This document shows positions 18,599 to 26,828 of a stretch of 33,626 nucleotides of DNA, in pieces (positions within the stretch are counted from its first letter, which is position 1; each line of letters begins with the position of its first letter). Under the pieces are notes generated by a model. It worked only from the letters and a program-made list of their open reading frames with translations. It was not told the origin of the DNA and did no database searches. The stretch covers positions 1 to 33,626 of the forward strand of contig JBAZSD010000035.1 of the NCBI GenBank assembly GCA_041662605.1, written 5' to 3'. A program made the position numbers and the translations under genes. The DNA is from Desulfomonilaceae bacterium (GTDB taxonomy: Bacteria; Desulfobacterota; Desulfomonilia; Desulfomonilales; Desulfomonilaceae).

Positions 18599-20635
18599 GG
18601 AGCCTGTGTCATATACCTTCGGTTCCTGAATCGGATCCAGAACAACTTTAATAATGCCGGGGATGTCCGCCGCCAGGGCAAACTCTAATCCGTTCTTCAC
18701 TTGATCCGGAAGGTTTTCAATGTCCGCGCTATTTGATTCTGGGAACACAACTGTATTTACTCCAGCCCTTTGAGCGGCCAGACTCTTCTCTCTGATGCCG
18801 CTGACAGGGAGTATCCTTCCGCTCAATGTTATTTCTCCGCTTAGAGCTACATTGCGTCTTGCCGGACGACCCGTTAGCAGTGATATAAGCGCACACGCAA
18901 TAGTGACTCCCGCCGAAGGGCCATCTTTGGGTATCGCTCCTGCCGGAATGTGGATATGGATATCCGTCTGAGAAAAAAAGTCGGGATCAATGTCGAAGGT
19001 TTCAGCATTACTGCGGACATAGCTTAGAGCCGTCTGTGCGGACTCCCGTAGAATGTCTCCCAGGGATCCGGTAAGTATCAACTGTTGAGTCCCCTTCATC
19101 TTGGCCGCTTCTACAAAAATGATTTCTCCTCCGAATTCCGTCCATACCAGGCCTGTGGTAACCCCAACCTGATTGGCGGCCTCAGCGGCTTCGTGCCGGT
19201 AGCGTCTCGGTCCAAGAAATTGGGGAATCATTGGTTCATCAACTTTAGACGGGAGACGATCTTTTCCTTCCTGAAGATAAATCAATGCCAACTTCCTGCA
19301 CACATTCGCTATTTCGCGCTCCAGATTGCGCAGTCCGGCCTCCCTGGTATAATCCCCGATGATCAAGGAAACAGCCTCATCAGTGAATTGTGTCTCTTGT
19401 CCGGCCAGTCCCGAATCGTTAAGTTGTCTCGGTATCAAGTAGTCGTGAGCGATACGCATTTTCTCGTGTTCTGTATAGCCTGAGAAAGTGATGACCTCTA
19501 ATCGGTCCAGAAGCGCAGCCGGTAAATTTTCCACGACGTTGGCCGTGGCTATGAACATCACCGACGACAGATCAAAAGGCACATCCAGGTAATGGTCTCT
19601 GAAATTGCGATTCTGCTCAGGGTCGAGAATTTCGAGAAGCGCGGAGGCAGGATCTCCACGGAAATCCTGCCCGATCTTGTCTATCTCGTCGAGCATAAAA
19701 ACAGGATTTTTCAGCCCCAAATTTCTTATTTCGCCAATTATACGTCCGGGCATAGCCCCCACATATGTCCTGCGGTGCCCCCTCAGTTCAGCTTCATCTC
19801 GAAGGCCCGCCATTGATATTCTGGCGAATTTGCGTTCCATAGCTTCGGCTATGGCCTGACCGATAGATGTTTTTCCAGTTCCGGGAGGACCGGCGAAACA
19901 TAATACGGGACCTCGCGTTATCTGGGCGTGCAGTTTCTTTTCCAGGATTCTCTTGACCGCGCCCCTTAGGTCATCCAACTTGTAAGGCTTAGGCAAATAG
20001 TATGCCGCTCCTTTAGTAAACGCGTCAACAGCGGAATCAACGGTGGCATGCCCGGTAACAAGCATGATTTCTGTCCGGGGCGCCGCCTTCTTGATATTCT
20101 CCACAAGCTGAATCCCGTCCATCTTGTCCATTTTCAGATCAGTAATGATAAGGTCAAACTCCTGGACCTTAACTCTCTCAAACGCTTCCACTCCGTTTGA
20201 GGCTGTCCAAACTGTATGTCCCTCCCTTACAATCACTCTCTCTATATTCTGCCGCGCCATCTCTTCGTCATCAACGACCAGTATCCTGAAACCCTTTCTA
20301 TTCCTAAGAGTTCGAACGGCGAGAAATTCCAGAACACGTTCTTTGGCCACCTGAAGACCGTAATGTTGACGTTCCAATATGGCCCGAGCCCGCGTTAGAT
20401 CCAGATTATCGTCAGTGTATATGTTCCAGGGTAAAGCGATTAGATATTCAATATAATTGTGACCGATGGCAAATTCGGCCGCGGATGGATCAGTTTTCTC
20501 GAGCCGTTCCAGTTCTTTTATAGCTACTGACGCAACTTTCTCCGGCAAACGGGCTGACTCAAGAGTATTTCTCAAATCTATCAATTCTTGGGGAACAGAA
20601 GTTCGTTCTTCCTGATTCTTCTTGAAAAACCCCAT
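18587..20635 (-). CDS. Lon-type ATP-dependent protease with an inserted receiver domain
   Basis: A 682-residue hybrid protease. Residues 1-110 are the helical segment that precedes AAA+ in Lon (YIEYLIALPW, DNLDLTRARAILERQHYGL, KERVLEFLAVR). The usual Lon N-terminal substrate domain (about 200-250 residues) is missing. Where Lon continues straight into its ATPase, a full response-regulator receiver is inserted (about 116-231), with acidic pair D122-D123, phosphoacceptor D166 (IITDLKM), T194 and K216. The AAA+ module then follows: Walker A GPPGTGKT (249-256), Walker B D316-E317, sensor 1 and arginine finger near IATANV/LLDR378. The protease domain has S574 (DGPSAG) and K617 (GIREKS), 43 residues apart as in E. 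coli Lon (S679/K722). All catalytic residues are intact, so phosphorylation could gate proteolysis. Divergent from the sigma-54 operon. Confidence 0.93.
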   Translation of the reverse strand: MGFFKKNQEERTSVPQELIDLRNTLESARLPEKVASVAIKELERLEKTDPSAAEFAIGHNYIEYLIALPWNIYTDDNLDLTRARAILERQHYGLQVAKERVLEFLAVRTLRNRKGFRILVVDDEEMARQNIERVIVREGHTVWTASNGVEAFERVKVQEFDLIITDLKMDKMDGIQLVENIKKAAPRTEIMLVTGHATVDSAVDAFTKGAAYYLPKPYKLDDLRGAVKRILEKKLHAQITRGPVLCFAGPPGTGKTSIGQAIAEAMERKFARISMAGLRDEAELRGHRRTYVGAMPGRIIGEIRNLGLKNPVFMLDEIDKIGQDFRGDPASALLEILDPEQNRNFRDHYLDVPFDLSSVMFIATANVVENLPAALLDRLEVITFSGYTEHEKMRIAHDYLIPRQLNDSGLAGQETQFTDEAVSLIIGDYTREAGLRNLEREIANVCRKLALIYLQEGKDRLPSKVDEPMIPQFLGPRRYRHEAAEAANQVGVTTGLVWTEFGGEIIFVEAAKMKGTQQLILTGSLGDILRESAQTALSYVRSNAETFDIDPDFFSQTDIHIHIPAGAIPKDGPSAGVTIACALISLLTGRPARRNVALSGEITLSGRILPVSGIREKSLAAQRAGVNTVVFPESNSADIENLPDQVKNGLEFALAADIPGIIKVVLDPIQEPKVYDTGSLIK

Positions 20636-20678
20636 GTTTCACCATTCCCTGCAGCTAACTGATTTTGTCGAGTGTTGC

Positions 20679-20707
20679 ATTATAGCCGCAATGCGGCGGA
20701 CCGGCAA
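20679..20707 (-). promoter_or_regulatory. Sigma-70 promoter of receiver-Lon with a palindrome in the spacer
   Basis: On the minus strand, TTGCCG (20702-20707) and a perfect TATAAT (20679-20684) are 17 bases apart. The spacer contains the perfect palindrome GCCGCA-A-TGCGGC (20685-20697). GTTGC (20674-20678) and GCAAC (20704-20708), the half sites of the nearby enhancer motif, flank the promoter 30 bases apart. A protein bound here would block or modulate Lon transcription. Confidence 0.65.
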
Positions 20708-20790
20708 CGACAACTCAATAAGAAGCGAATCTAATAGCGTCTTTTCATAAGCGCGCCCAACATTCGGCAATTTGTTGCGAGACAGCAGGT

Positions 20791-20809
20791 CTGTTGCACA
20801 GCGCAACAG
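20791..20809. promoter_or_regulatory. Candidate enhancer site 1 (GTTGC-N5-GCAAC)
   Basis: CTGTTGCACAGCGCAACAG is a perfect inverted repeat with 7-base arms and a 5-base spacer. Its centre is about 171 bases upstream of the sigma-54 -24 element. The same core recurs at 20879, 26654 and, with one change, 26474, always in the control regions around this signalling cluster. Confidence 0.7.
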
Positions 20810-20878
20810 TCATGATTACCCCGAAATATGGCTTCCATTAGCTGATATCCTGGTTAGTCCACTATTCGAGGCTTTATA

Positions 20879-20893
20879 GTTGCGAATCGCAAC
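20879..20893. promoter_or_regulatory. Candidate enhancer site 2 (GTTGC-N5-GCAAC)
   Basis: GTTGC-GAATC-GCAAC, perfect 5-base arms, 78 bases upstream of the -24 element. The distance is typical for binding sites of sigma-54 activators. Confidence 0.7.
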
Positions 20894-20970
20894 GCACCAT
20901 GAATCGCTCATCGAAAGGCATTGTTCCATTTTGCAGTGATACTTCAGTTACTTATATGTATTCACAATAG

Positions 20971-20985
20971 TGGCACATATCTTGA
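20971..20985 (+). promoter_or_regulatory. Sigma-54 (-24/-12) promoter of the stress operon
   Basis: TGGCAC-ATATC-TTGA keeps the exact -24/-12 spacing and all of the -24 TGGCAC. Only the -12 cytosine differs from the TTGC consensus. It lies 49 bases before the start codon of the 59-aa gene and is near-identical, spacer included, to the promoter at 26829. Confidence 0.85.
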
Positions 20986-21033
20986 TAGAGAGAAGTCACA
21001 AGGCAAAATTTCAGCCTGAATGGAGGAAATAAG

Positions 21034-21213
21034 ATGAGAACTTGGCTACAAAAACTCGAAAGAATGGCGGCGGCCGTAGCTTTCGCAGAAGAGGGCGAAT
21101 GGCAGATGGCCAGCGGTATTCTCCAGGACTCTGAAAAAAGACCGGCGGCAAGGGACACTGACAAGAAGGATCGGCCCAGACCAAGAACGAGGGAACGATC
21201 ACTCAGGGCATAA
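21034..21213 (+). CDS. 59-residue FAEEGE-motif peptide, first gene of the sigma-54 operon
   Basis: Easily missed because of its size. The ribosome site GGAGG lies eight bases before the ATG, directly downstream of a sigma-54 promoter, so expression is well supported. Residues 11-35 carry the motif AAAVAFAEEGEWQMASGIL, which recurs twice in the protein encoded at 26874 (about residues 11-33 and 65-87). The C-terminal 25 residues are highly charged and arginine/lysine-rich. No function is known to me; the helix-forming motif may be a binding module for a partner shared with the 26874 protein. It opens an operon with a membrane protein, a TauE-type permease and a USP. Confidence 0.8.
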   Translation: MRTWLQKLERMAAAVAFAEEGEWQMASGILQDSEKRPAARDTDKKDRPRPRTRERSLRA

Positions 21214-21299
21214 TTCTGCGTTCCTGCAGATTTGAACAAGGCTGCACCGACGAATGTCGTTGATCAGGAATAACGTTTAGGAATATCAGGAGTAGAAAT

Positions 21300-21617
21300 A
21301 TGGCGGCAAAGACTGAAGTAAAGAAGAAAAAGATTATTGTACGGACCCTAATGTACGGGGCTATAACCGCAGCTTTATACGCAGCTGTTTTCTCGTTCGC
21401 CAATCCCGTAACCGAACTGTTTGCTCGTGGCGGTATTTATGCGGCATTGCCTATCGCGACAGTGTTCGTGTTCTCGTTCGCTCATGGGGCATTTTCAAGC
21501 AACTTGTGGTCTGCTGTAGGCATTGACGCCATTACGACACAAACAGCTAAGCGACCGGCAGTTTCTGCGCCTCGAGCGACTCGGAGACCACGAGCCCGTT
21601 TAAGAATGAACGCTTAG
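21300..21617 (+). CDS. Small two-helix membrane protein
   Basis: A 105-residue protein with a lysine-rich N-terminus (KTEVKKKKIIV), two predicted membrane helices (about 16-35 and 45-65) and an arginine-rich tail (about 85-105), so both ends are probably cytoplasmic. GGAG lies eight bases before the ATG. It sits 86 bases after the 59-aa gene and about 40 before the permease, and could be an accessory subunit of that permease. The family is not recognised. Confidence 0.75.
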   Translation: MAAKTEVKKKKIIVRTLMYGAITAALYAAVFSFANPVTELFARGGIYAALPIATVFVFSFAHGAFSSNLWSAVGIDAITTQTAKRPAVSAPRATRRPRARLRMNA

Positions 21618-21656
21618 TTGGACCTGTTAATACAGTTTGACTGAAAGGAGTTGGAA

Positions 21657-22727
21657 ATGACCGATCACGTCCTAGACGCCGCAAAATTCATAGATCTTAC
21701 TTGGATGAATGTGTCGTATTTATTCATAGTTGGCTTCATCGGAGGCTTGGTGAGCGGATTTATCGGATCCGGCGGAGCCTTTGTTTTGACTCCCGCCATG
21801 ATGAGTCTTGGGGTACCGGGCGCAGTAGCTGTGGCGACCAACATGTGTCATAAATTTCCCAAGGCCATGGTCGGAGCGTACAAGCGGTATAAGTACGGAC
21901 AGGTAGATCTTAAACTTGGAGTTGTAATGGCGGTCTCCGCTACGGTCGGAGTTCAGATAGGCATTAAAATTCAGGAATATGTTCTTTCCAAATGGGGAGA
22001 GTCTGGTTCCAATCTCTACGTAAGCCTGTCATTCGTATTGGTGCTCATTGTCGTGGGCGGCTATGTTTTCTACGACGCCTGGAAGACTTCTTCTTCAGAA
22101 GGTGCAGACCCCGTACCGAAGTTCGCCAAACGCCTTCAGGCCATAAATCTCCCACCAATGATCCACTTCAAGACCGCTAACTTAACAATATCGTTGTGGT
22201 TCACCATTCCGGTCGGCCTTATGACCGGCATGCTGGCGGCCACTATTGCGGTTGGTGGCTTCATAGGGGTTCCCGGTATGATTTATGTTGTCGGGGCTTC
22301 CGGACTAATATCATCAGCTTCCGAGTTGGTCATTGCGTTCATAATGGGGTTTGGCGGAACGGTAAAGTGGGCGATGGCCGGAATGGTCGACATAAGGCTT
22401 ACTCTCATAATTCTTGCTGGTTCGCTTATAGGTGTTCAGCTTGGAGCTATAGGTACCACTTATGTCAAAGAGCACATGATAAAAGTGGTTATGGGAACCA
22501 TAATGCTAGTCGTCGCAGTTAGCAGGGCTTTAGCGATTCCACGATATTTGACACAACTGGGTATGATGTCTACCGATAAGGGAGTATTAAACATCCTAGA
22601 CATGGTGAGTTTCGCGACAATGTGTTTGGCCTTGGCAATCGGAGCCGTGATAATTCTCGGCAGCATGCTCAAAGGAAGACGGGCGCAGTTCGCCGCCCAA
22701 ACATCAGAATCATACGAACATGTTTAA
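21657..22727 (+). CDS. TauE/SafE-family membrane permease
   Basis: A 356-residue protein with about eight membrane helices in two halves. Repeat landmarks are GFIGGLVSGFIGSGGAFVLTPAMMSLGVPG in the first half (about 25-55, quoted here across family positions as GLVSGFIGSGG and LGVPGAVAVATN) and TGMLAATIAVGGFIGVPGMIYVVG in the second (as MLAATIAVGGFIGVP). The family includes exporters of sulfite, sulfoacetate and related organosulfur anions. Substrate here is unknown, though sulfite would suit a sulfur-metabolising anaerobe. AAAGGAG six bases before the ATG at 21657 fixes the start; an upstream TTG at 21651 is less likely. Its end overlaps the USP gene by 8 bases, giving translational coupling. 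Confidence 0.9.
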   Translation: MTDHVLDAAKFIDLTWMNVSYLFIVGFIGGLVSGFIGSGGAFVLTPAMMSLGVPGAVAVATNMCHKFPKAMVGAYKRYKYGQVDLKLGVVMAVSATVGVQIGIKIQEYVLSKWGESGSNLYVSLSFVLVLIVVGGYVFYDAWKTSSSEGADPVPKFAKRLQAINLPPMIHFKTANLTISLWFTIPVGLMTGMLAATIAVGGFIGVPGMIYVVGASGLISSASELVIAFIMGFGGTVKWAMAGMVDIRLTLIILAGSLIGVQLGAIGTTYVKEHMIKVVMGTIMLVVAVSRALAIPRYLTQLGMMSTDKGVLNILDMVSFATMCLALAIGAVIILGSMLKGRRAQFAAQTSESYEHV

Positions 22728-23577
22728 GAAAATACTGGTAGCGGTTGATGGATCAGAATCCGGATTCCATGCTCTCCGCCAGGCGACCTCACTCGCAAGG
22801 GCGGAAAAAGGCGCCATCAAGATTATTTCGGTGGCGCCACCCCACGCAGGAGAATTAAGCCTTGTAGGTGTCCGTCAACACGTGAATGATATGATAATAG
22901 CGCCTCACCGGAAAGCTCTGGATGAGGCGCTTGAAATTTCTGAGCCTTATGGTGTTCCGGCGCGGACAATCCTTGAAGTCGGAGAGCCTCCCGACAAAAT
23001 AGTCGAAACAGCGGATGAAACCCACAGTGACTTGATAGTAGTGGGCCTAAGAGGGAGAAATCCGGCCAAGACCTTGCTCATGGGAAGTATAGCCGCCAGG
23101 GTAATTGGATTTAGCGAAGTTGACGTTCTCGCTGTTCCGTCGAAGTCAGAGATTAACCTCGACCGAATCCTTGTCGCAGTGGACGGTTCGCGTTCAGCCG
23201 AAAGGGCGGCGTCAGTCGCATTCCAGTTGAGAGAATCTTACGGATCCGCTCTTTTTGTATTATCCGTCGCGAACATTCCGTCCCACCTTTATGGCCTTGA
23301 CCCCGAGCTTGCTGATCGAATGTTGAAAGAAGCCAGGCAAGTTCTGGATCAATTTAGGACCGGATCTCAGTCTCAAGAATCAAATGTTCCCATTGATCTA
23401 TTACTGCGAGAAGGGGAACCGGCTGAATGCATAAATCAGGTGGCCATGGACAAAAAAGTCGGTATGATAATAATAGGATCGCACGGAAGAACCGGCCTGA
23501 AAAGGCTACTCATGGGAAGTGTAGCGGAAAGAGTCCTTGGGCATGCGCCCTGCCCCGTCCTTGTCACAAAATCCTAA
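22720..23577 (+). CDS. Tandem universal stress protein (two UspA domains)
   Basis: A 285-residue protein made of two UspA folds: first, KKILVAVDGSESGFHALRQA to LAVPS (1-143); second, LDRILVAVDGSRSAERAASVA to the end. The ATP-binding pattern G-2X-G-9X-G(S/T) is seen in the first (GLRGRNPAKTLLMGS) and intact in the second (GSHGRTGLKRLLMGS). Such proteins bind nucleotides and support survival under stress or energy limitation. It is the last gene of the sigma-54 operon and starts inside the 3' end of the permease gene. Confidence 0.94.
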   Translation: MFKKILVAVDGSESGFHALRQATSLARAEKGAIKIISVAPPHAGELSLVGVRQHVNDMIIAPHRKALDEALEISEPYGVPARTILEVGEPPDKIVETADETHSDLIVVGLRGRNPAKTLLMGSIAARVIGFSEVDVLAVPSKSEINLDRILVAVDGSRSAERAASVAFQLRESYGSALFVLSVANIPSHLYGLDPELADRMLKEARQVLDQFRTGSQSQESNVPIDLLLREGEPAECINQVAMDKKVGMIIIGSHGRTGLKRLLMGSVAERVLGHAPCPVLVTKS

Positions 23578-23622
23578 TTCACTCACAAAAGAACATCTAG
23601 TGAACCCGGCCCATTGAGATCT

Positions 23623-24984
23623 TTACTCAAGGCCGTATCTCTTTATCTTACGCCAAAGAGATACCCTGTCGATTCCGAGGGTCTCGGCAGCCAGAGTTTT
23701 GTTTCCTCCGCTCTCCACCAGCACCTGTTTTATATATCTTATCTCCTGCTCTTCAAGTGTTGGAAAAGCGCCGTCCTTACGCCTGTAGGTTGTAATCTGG
23801 AAATCTCTTATATCGTCAGGGAGGTGTTTTTCATCAATCACCCCTTCAGTTGATAAGGCGATTCCTCGTTCTATGATATTTTCAAGCTCACGGACATTGC
23901 CTGGGAAATCATAATTCCTCAAGGTTTCAAGAACCTCTTTGGACAACGTCGGCACATCACGTCGCATCAACTTTGAATGCTTCTCCAGGAAAAACTGGGC
24001 AAGTAACGGTATATCATTCTTACGGGCCGCCAATGGAGGCAGGTCCAGCGACACGACGTTCAGACGGTAATAAAGGTCCTTTCTAAATTCTTTGGAAAGG
24101 ACGGCGTCCTGGATGTTTCTATTTGTAGCCGCGATAATGCGGACATCCACATTGATGACAGACGTTCCACCTACCCTCATAAGTTGCCTTTCCTGTATTA
24201 CCCTTAGCAGCTTTGCCTGCATGTTGGTGGACATCTCGGTAATTTCGTCGAGAAATAAGGTTCCTCCATTCGCCATTTCGATCAAACCGGGTTTACTGAT
24301 ATGGGCGCCGGTAAACGCTCCCTTTTCATGACCGAAAAGTTCGTTAGTCAGCAACTCTTCATTGAATGTCCCACAATTGACCGCCATCAAGGTGGATGAA
24401 CTTCTTGAACTGTGTTCATGGACAAAGCGGGCCATCAACTCTTTTCCCGTTCCCGATTCACCAGTTATTAAAACATTGCAATCAGTCGGAGCTACCTGTC
24501 TGGCGGTTTCCAGGATCTTCAACATTGCGGGATCTTTGGTGATTATCTTGACCTGCCCTATTTCCTGCAATTTCTTAAGTTCCTGTTTAAGATGCAGGTT
24601 CTCTTCTCGCAATCGAATTTTTTCTATGGCCTCAGCGACTATTTTACGAGCCGAGTCTATCCGATAGGGTTTTGACACATAGTGATAGGCTCCCTTTTTC
24701 ATCGCGTCGATCGCCGAATCGACAGTGGCGTACCCGGTAATCATTATGACTTCTACATGAGGATGTTTCTTACGGCATTCATCCAAGATCTGCATGCCGT
24801 CCACTTTCTCCATTTTAAGATCGGTAAGAACCACATCAAAAGTATCTGTTCGGACAGCGTTAAGACCTTTGGGCCCGCTGTCGGCAGTGACAATTTCGTA
24901 ACCCTGCTTCTTGAGGATATGTTCCAAGTTAGAAAGCGCCAGTTCCTCATCGTCTATTATGAGGATTCTCGGGGGATTGTGCAT
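23623..24984 (-). CDS. NtrC-type sigma-54 activator / response regulator
   Basis: A 453-residue three-domain regulator. The receiver (1-120) has D11-D12, phosphoacceptor D55 (LTDLKM), T83 and K105. The AAA+ domain has Walker A GESGTGKE (175-182), the sigma-54 contact loop GAFTGA (222-227) and Walker B GTLFLDEI (241-248). A Fis-type helix-turn-helix ends the protein (GGNKTLAAETLGIDRVSLWRK). It would remodel sigma-54 polymerase at the two -24/-12 promoters flanking it and probably binds the GTTGC-N5-GCAAC repeats. The kinase gene lies upstream and overlaps it by 28 bases; GGAG nine bases before the ATG supports the start. Confidence 0.96.
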   Translation of the reverse strand: MHNPPRILIIDDEELALSNLEHILKKQGYEIVTADSGPKGLNAVRTDTFDVVLTDLKMEKVDGMQILDECRKKHPHVEVIMITGYATVDSAIDAMKKGAYHYVSKPYRIDSARKIVAEAIEKIRLREENLHLKQELKKLQEIGQVKIITKDPAMLKILETARQVAPTDCNVLITGESGTGKELMARFVHEHSSRSSSTLMAVNCGTFNEELLTNELFGHEKGAFTGAHISKPGLIEMANGGTLFLDEITEMSTNMQAKLLRVIQERQLMRVGGTSVINVDVRIIAATNRNIQDAVLSKEFRKDLYYRLNVVSLDLPPLAARKNDIPLLAQFFLEKHSKLMRRDVPTLSKEVLETLRNYDFPGNVRELENIIERGIALSTEGVIDEKHLPDDIRDFQITTYRRKDGAFPTLEEQEIRYIKQVLVESGGNKTLAAETLGIDRVSLWRKIKRYGLE

Positions 24985-26417
24985 TCTACGGGCTCCGCGG
25001 CTGGAAGAGAAATAAAAAAGACAGTTCCTGTACCCGGGGAGCTTTCTACCCGGATAGTCCCTTTATGCCTGAGAATTATGTCGTGTGTAATAAAAAGTCC
25101 TAATCCAGTACCCTTCCCAACGTCTTTCGTCGTGAAAAAGGGGTCAAAAACCTTGGGAAGATTCTCATGAGATATGCCTTTGCCAGTATCTCTGATGCGT
25201 ATCTTGACTTTCCCATCATTTGAGGTAAATGCTCTTATTCTTACTTCACCCTCACCTTGAATAGCCTGAAAAGCGTTTGATACCAGATTCATAATGGCCT
25301 GTTCGATTCTCTGCCTGTCGGCCATTATCCGAACCTTGGGATCTATATTGGTGGTTACCTGAACATTGGGGGGCTTGTGTCCCTGGACCAGAGCAAGAGC
25401 TTTCTCAATGAGTGTCTTTAGGTTCAGATTTTCGAGCGTAAATTCTTTACTCCGCGAAAATTCCAACAAATTCAAAACAATAGATCTGGCCCTTTCTACT
25501 TGATCCAGAACTTTCCTTAACAGGTTTCTCTGGAATTCACGATCCCCTTCATCCAGTTCTTCGAGCAAAATTTCACAGGAAGAAGAAATGTTTGATAAAG
25601 GATTGTTTATCTCGTGGGCCACGCCTGCAAGCATTGTCCCGAGTGAGGCAAGTTTCTTAGATTGGACAAGCTGTTCCTCCCTCTCTCTCAAACGCAAGGC
25701 CATACTGTTGAAAGACGTAAATATTTCACGGATCTCCTTTTCAGGCGGCAAATTTTCAATCGGCTCGAATTCACCTTTAGCTACGTCTTCGGCGCCCTTT
25801 TCGAGCAATTTTAGAGACCTGTTGACCTTGGCGAGAAAAAAGCCACCAATCGCCACAAAACCAAACCCCGCGACGGTTAGCCCCAAAAGCAGTAGTTTCA
25901 GAGTAACGTTCATCGTTTCCCGAATCGACTGTCTCTTCCGGGCGGCTAACTTCTCGGCAATAGTCAAAATGGACCCGCCGACCTTTCTCAAATTGCTTTC
26001 ATAATCCGCCTTGGTCTCAGGAGAGTCTACACATTGTCCTTTACCTGCCAAATCGAAACATCCAGTCAGCAAGTTCTCATAAGCCTTTAGAGAATCCCTG
26101 AATTGCTCAGTCTCCCTTGGGCTGATAAGTTCCTCAATCTTCACCAAATTCTTATCAACCAAGGAGTTGATTCTAGCCAGATGATACAGGGCGGTTTTCA
26201 GGGACTGATCATCGCCATAAAGAAAATAGTTTTTCTCGAACCTTCTGATTTCTAAGGCGGCTTCTTCAAGCTTACTAACTTCTTCGAGATAACTTATCTT
26301 GACTTCAAGAGATTTCATGAAGTAGTAGCTGCCGATTATTACCGATGCCATAAACAGATAGACAGCGGCTACTCCTAGTATGACCTTGTGTCTTAGACTC
26401 AAAGAAGCGGGCAACAT
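24957..26417 (-). CDS. Membrane sensor histidine kinase (HAMP)
   Basis: A 486-residue kinase with two membrane helices (about 11-32 and 172-195) flanking a helical periplasmic sensor of about 140 residues. The sensor resembles helical-bundle domains and has a CFDLAGKGQC cysteine pair (C120, C129). HAMP follows (about 195-245), then the dimerisation domain with H268 (GVAHEINNPLSNI) and the ATPase domain (N-box NLVSNAFQAI, DTGKGI, GKGTGLGL). I chose the ATG giving MLPASLSL, with AAGG eight bases upstream. An in-frame TTG at 26480 adds 21 residues but has no ribosome site and would overlap the operator-like repeat at 26474. Partner: the sigma-54 activator, and possibly the receiver in Lon. Confidence 0.93.
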   Translation of the reverse strand: MLPASLSLRHKVILGVAAVYLFMASVIIGSYYFMKSLEVKISYLEEVSKLEEAALEIRRFEKNYFLYGDDQSLKTALYHLARINSLVDKNLVKIEELISPRETEQFRDSLKAYENLLTGCFDLAGKGQCVDSPETKADYESNLRKVGGSILTIAEKLAARKRQSIRETMNVTLKLLLLGLTVAGFGFVAIGGFFLAKVNRSLKLLEKGAEDVAKGEFEPIENLPPEKEIREIFTSFNSMALRLREREEQLVQSKKLASLGTMLAGVAHEINNPLSNISSSCEILLEELDEGDREFQRNLLRKVLDQVERARSIVLNLLEFSRSKEFTLENLNLKTLIEKALALVQGHKPPNVQVTTNIDPKVRIMADRQRIEQAIMNLVSNAFQAIQGEGEVRIRAFTSNDGKVKIRIRDTGKGISHENLPKVFDPFFTTKDVGKGTGLGLFITHDIILRHKGTIRVESSPGTGTVFFISLPAAEPVECTIPRESS

Positions 26418-26473
26418 TGAGTTTACCTTGAAAACCTTTTTTGAGGTGGTTCGTTGAGAGAAGATTACCTTTT

Positions 26474-26488
26474 GTCGCAAATCGCAAC
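26474..26488. promoter_or_regulatory. Candidate operator/enhancer site 3 (GTCGC-N5-GCAAC)
   Basis: GTCGC-AAATC-GCAAC differs from the other repeats by one base. It lies 57 bases before the kinase start codon, so binding here could autoregulate the kinase-activator operon. Confidence 0.55.
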
Positions 26489-26653
26489 GGGGTCGTCAGA
26501 AATGGGCGCCTAACTGCGCCAACAGGTATTCATGCCACCCAATTCGTAAATATATCTTCGGGTCCAAGCCACGGACGCTGATATAAAAACGCTTTCAGTA
26601 AAAGGATTCCGGCCCAAGCTACTTCACCAGTAGTCAGACTTCGGAACCTTTTC

Positions 26654-26668
26654 GTTGCTTACTGCAAC
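26654..26668. promoter_or_regulatory. Candidate enhancer site 4 (GTTGC-N5-GCAAC)
   Basis: GTTGC-TTACT-GCAAC, perfect arms, centred about 168 bases upstream of the -24 element. Site 1 of the other promoter is at about 171. A further half site GCAAC lies at 26684. Confidence 0.7.
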
Positions 26669-26828
26669 ACAAACTTCGTTATTGCAACAATATCATTATT
26701 CTACTATTTCCGGCTCTTGTCCACGAATTAATGTTCACAGCGAAGCAAGGCGCTACAACTGGTCTGACACGCCAAATGTAAATGGTATCTTTCAAGAATC
26801 CCCAAATTGAACAACATAATTTGAGATA

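Larger units (their letters stand above)
20636..21033. other. Divergent regulatory region between receiver-Lon and the stress operon
   Basis: About 400 bases with no gene. It holds, left to right, a sigma-70 promoter for the Lon gene, a cluster of GTTGC/GCAAC elements (half site 20774-20778, full sites 20793-20807 and 20879-20893) and a sigma-54 promoter reading right. The layout is typical of NtrC-type control, with enhancers 80-180 bases before the -24 element. Confidence 0.75.
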
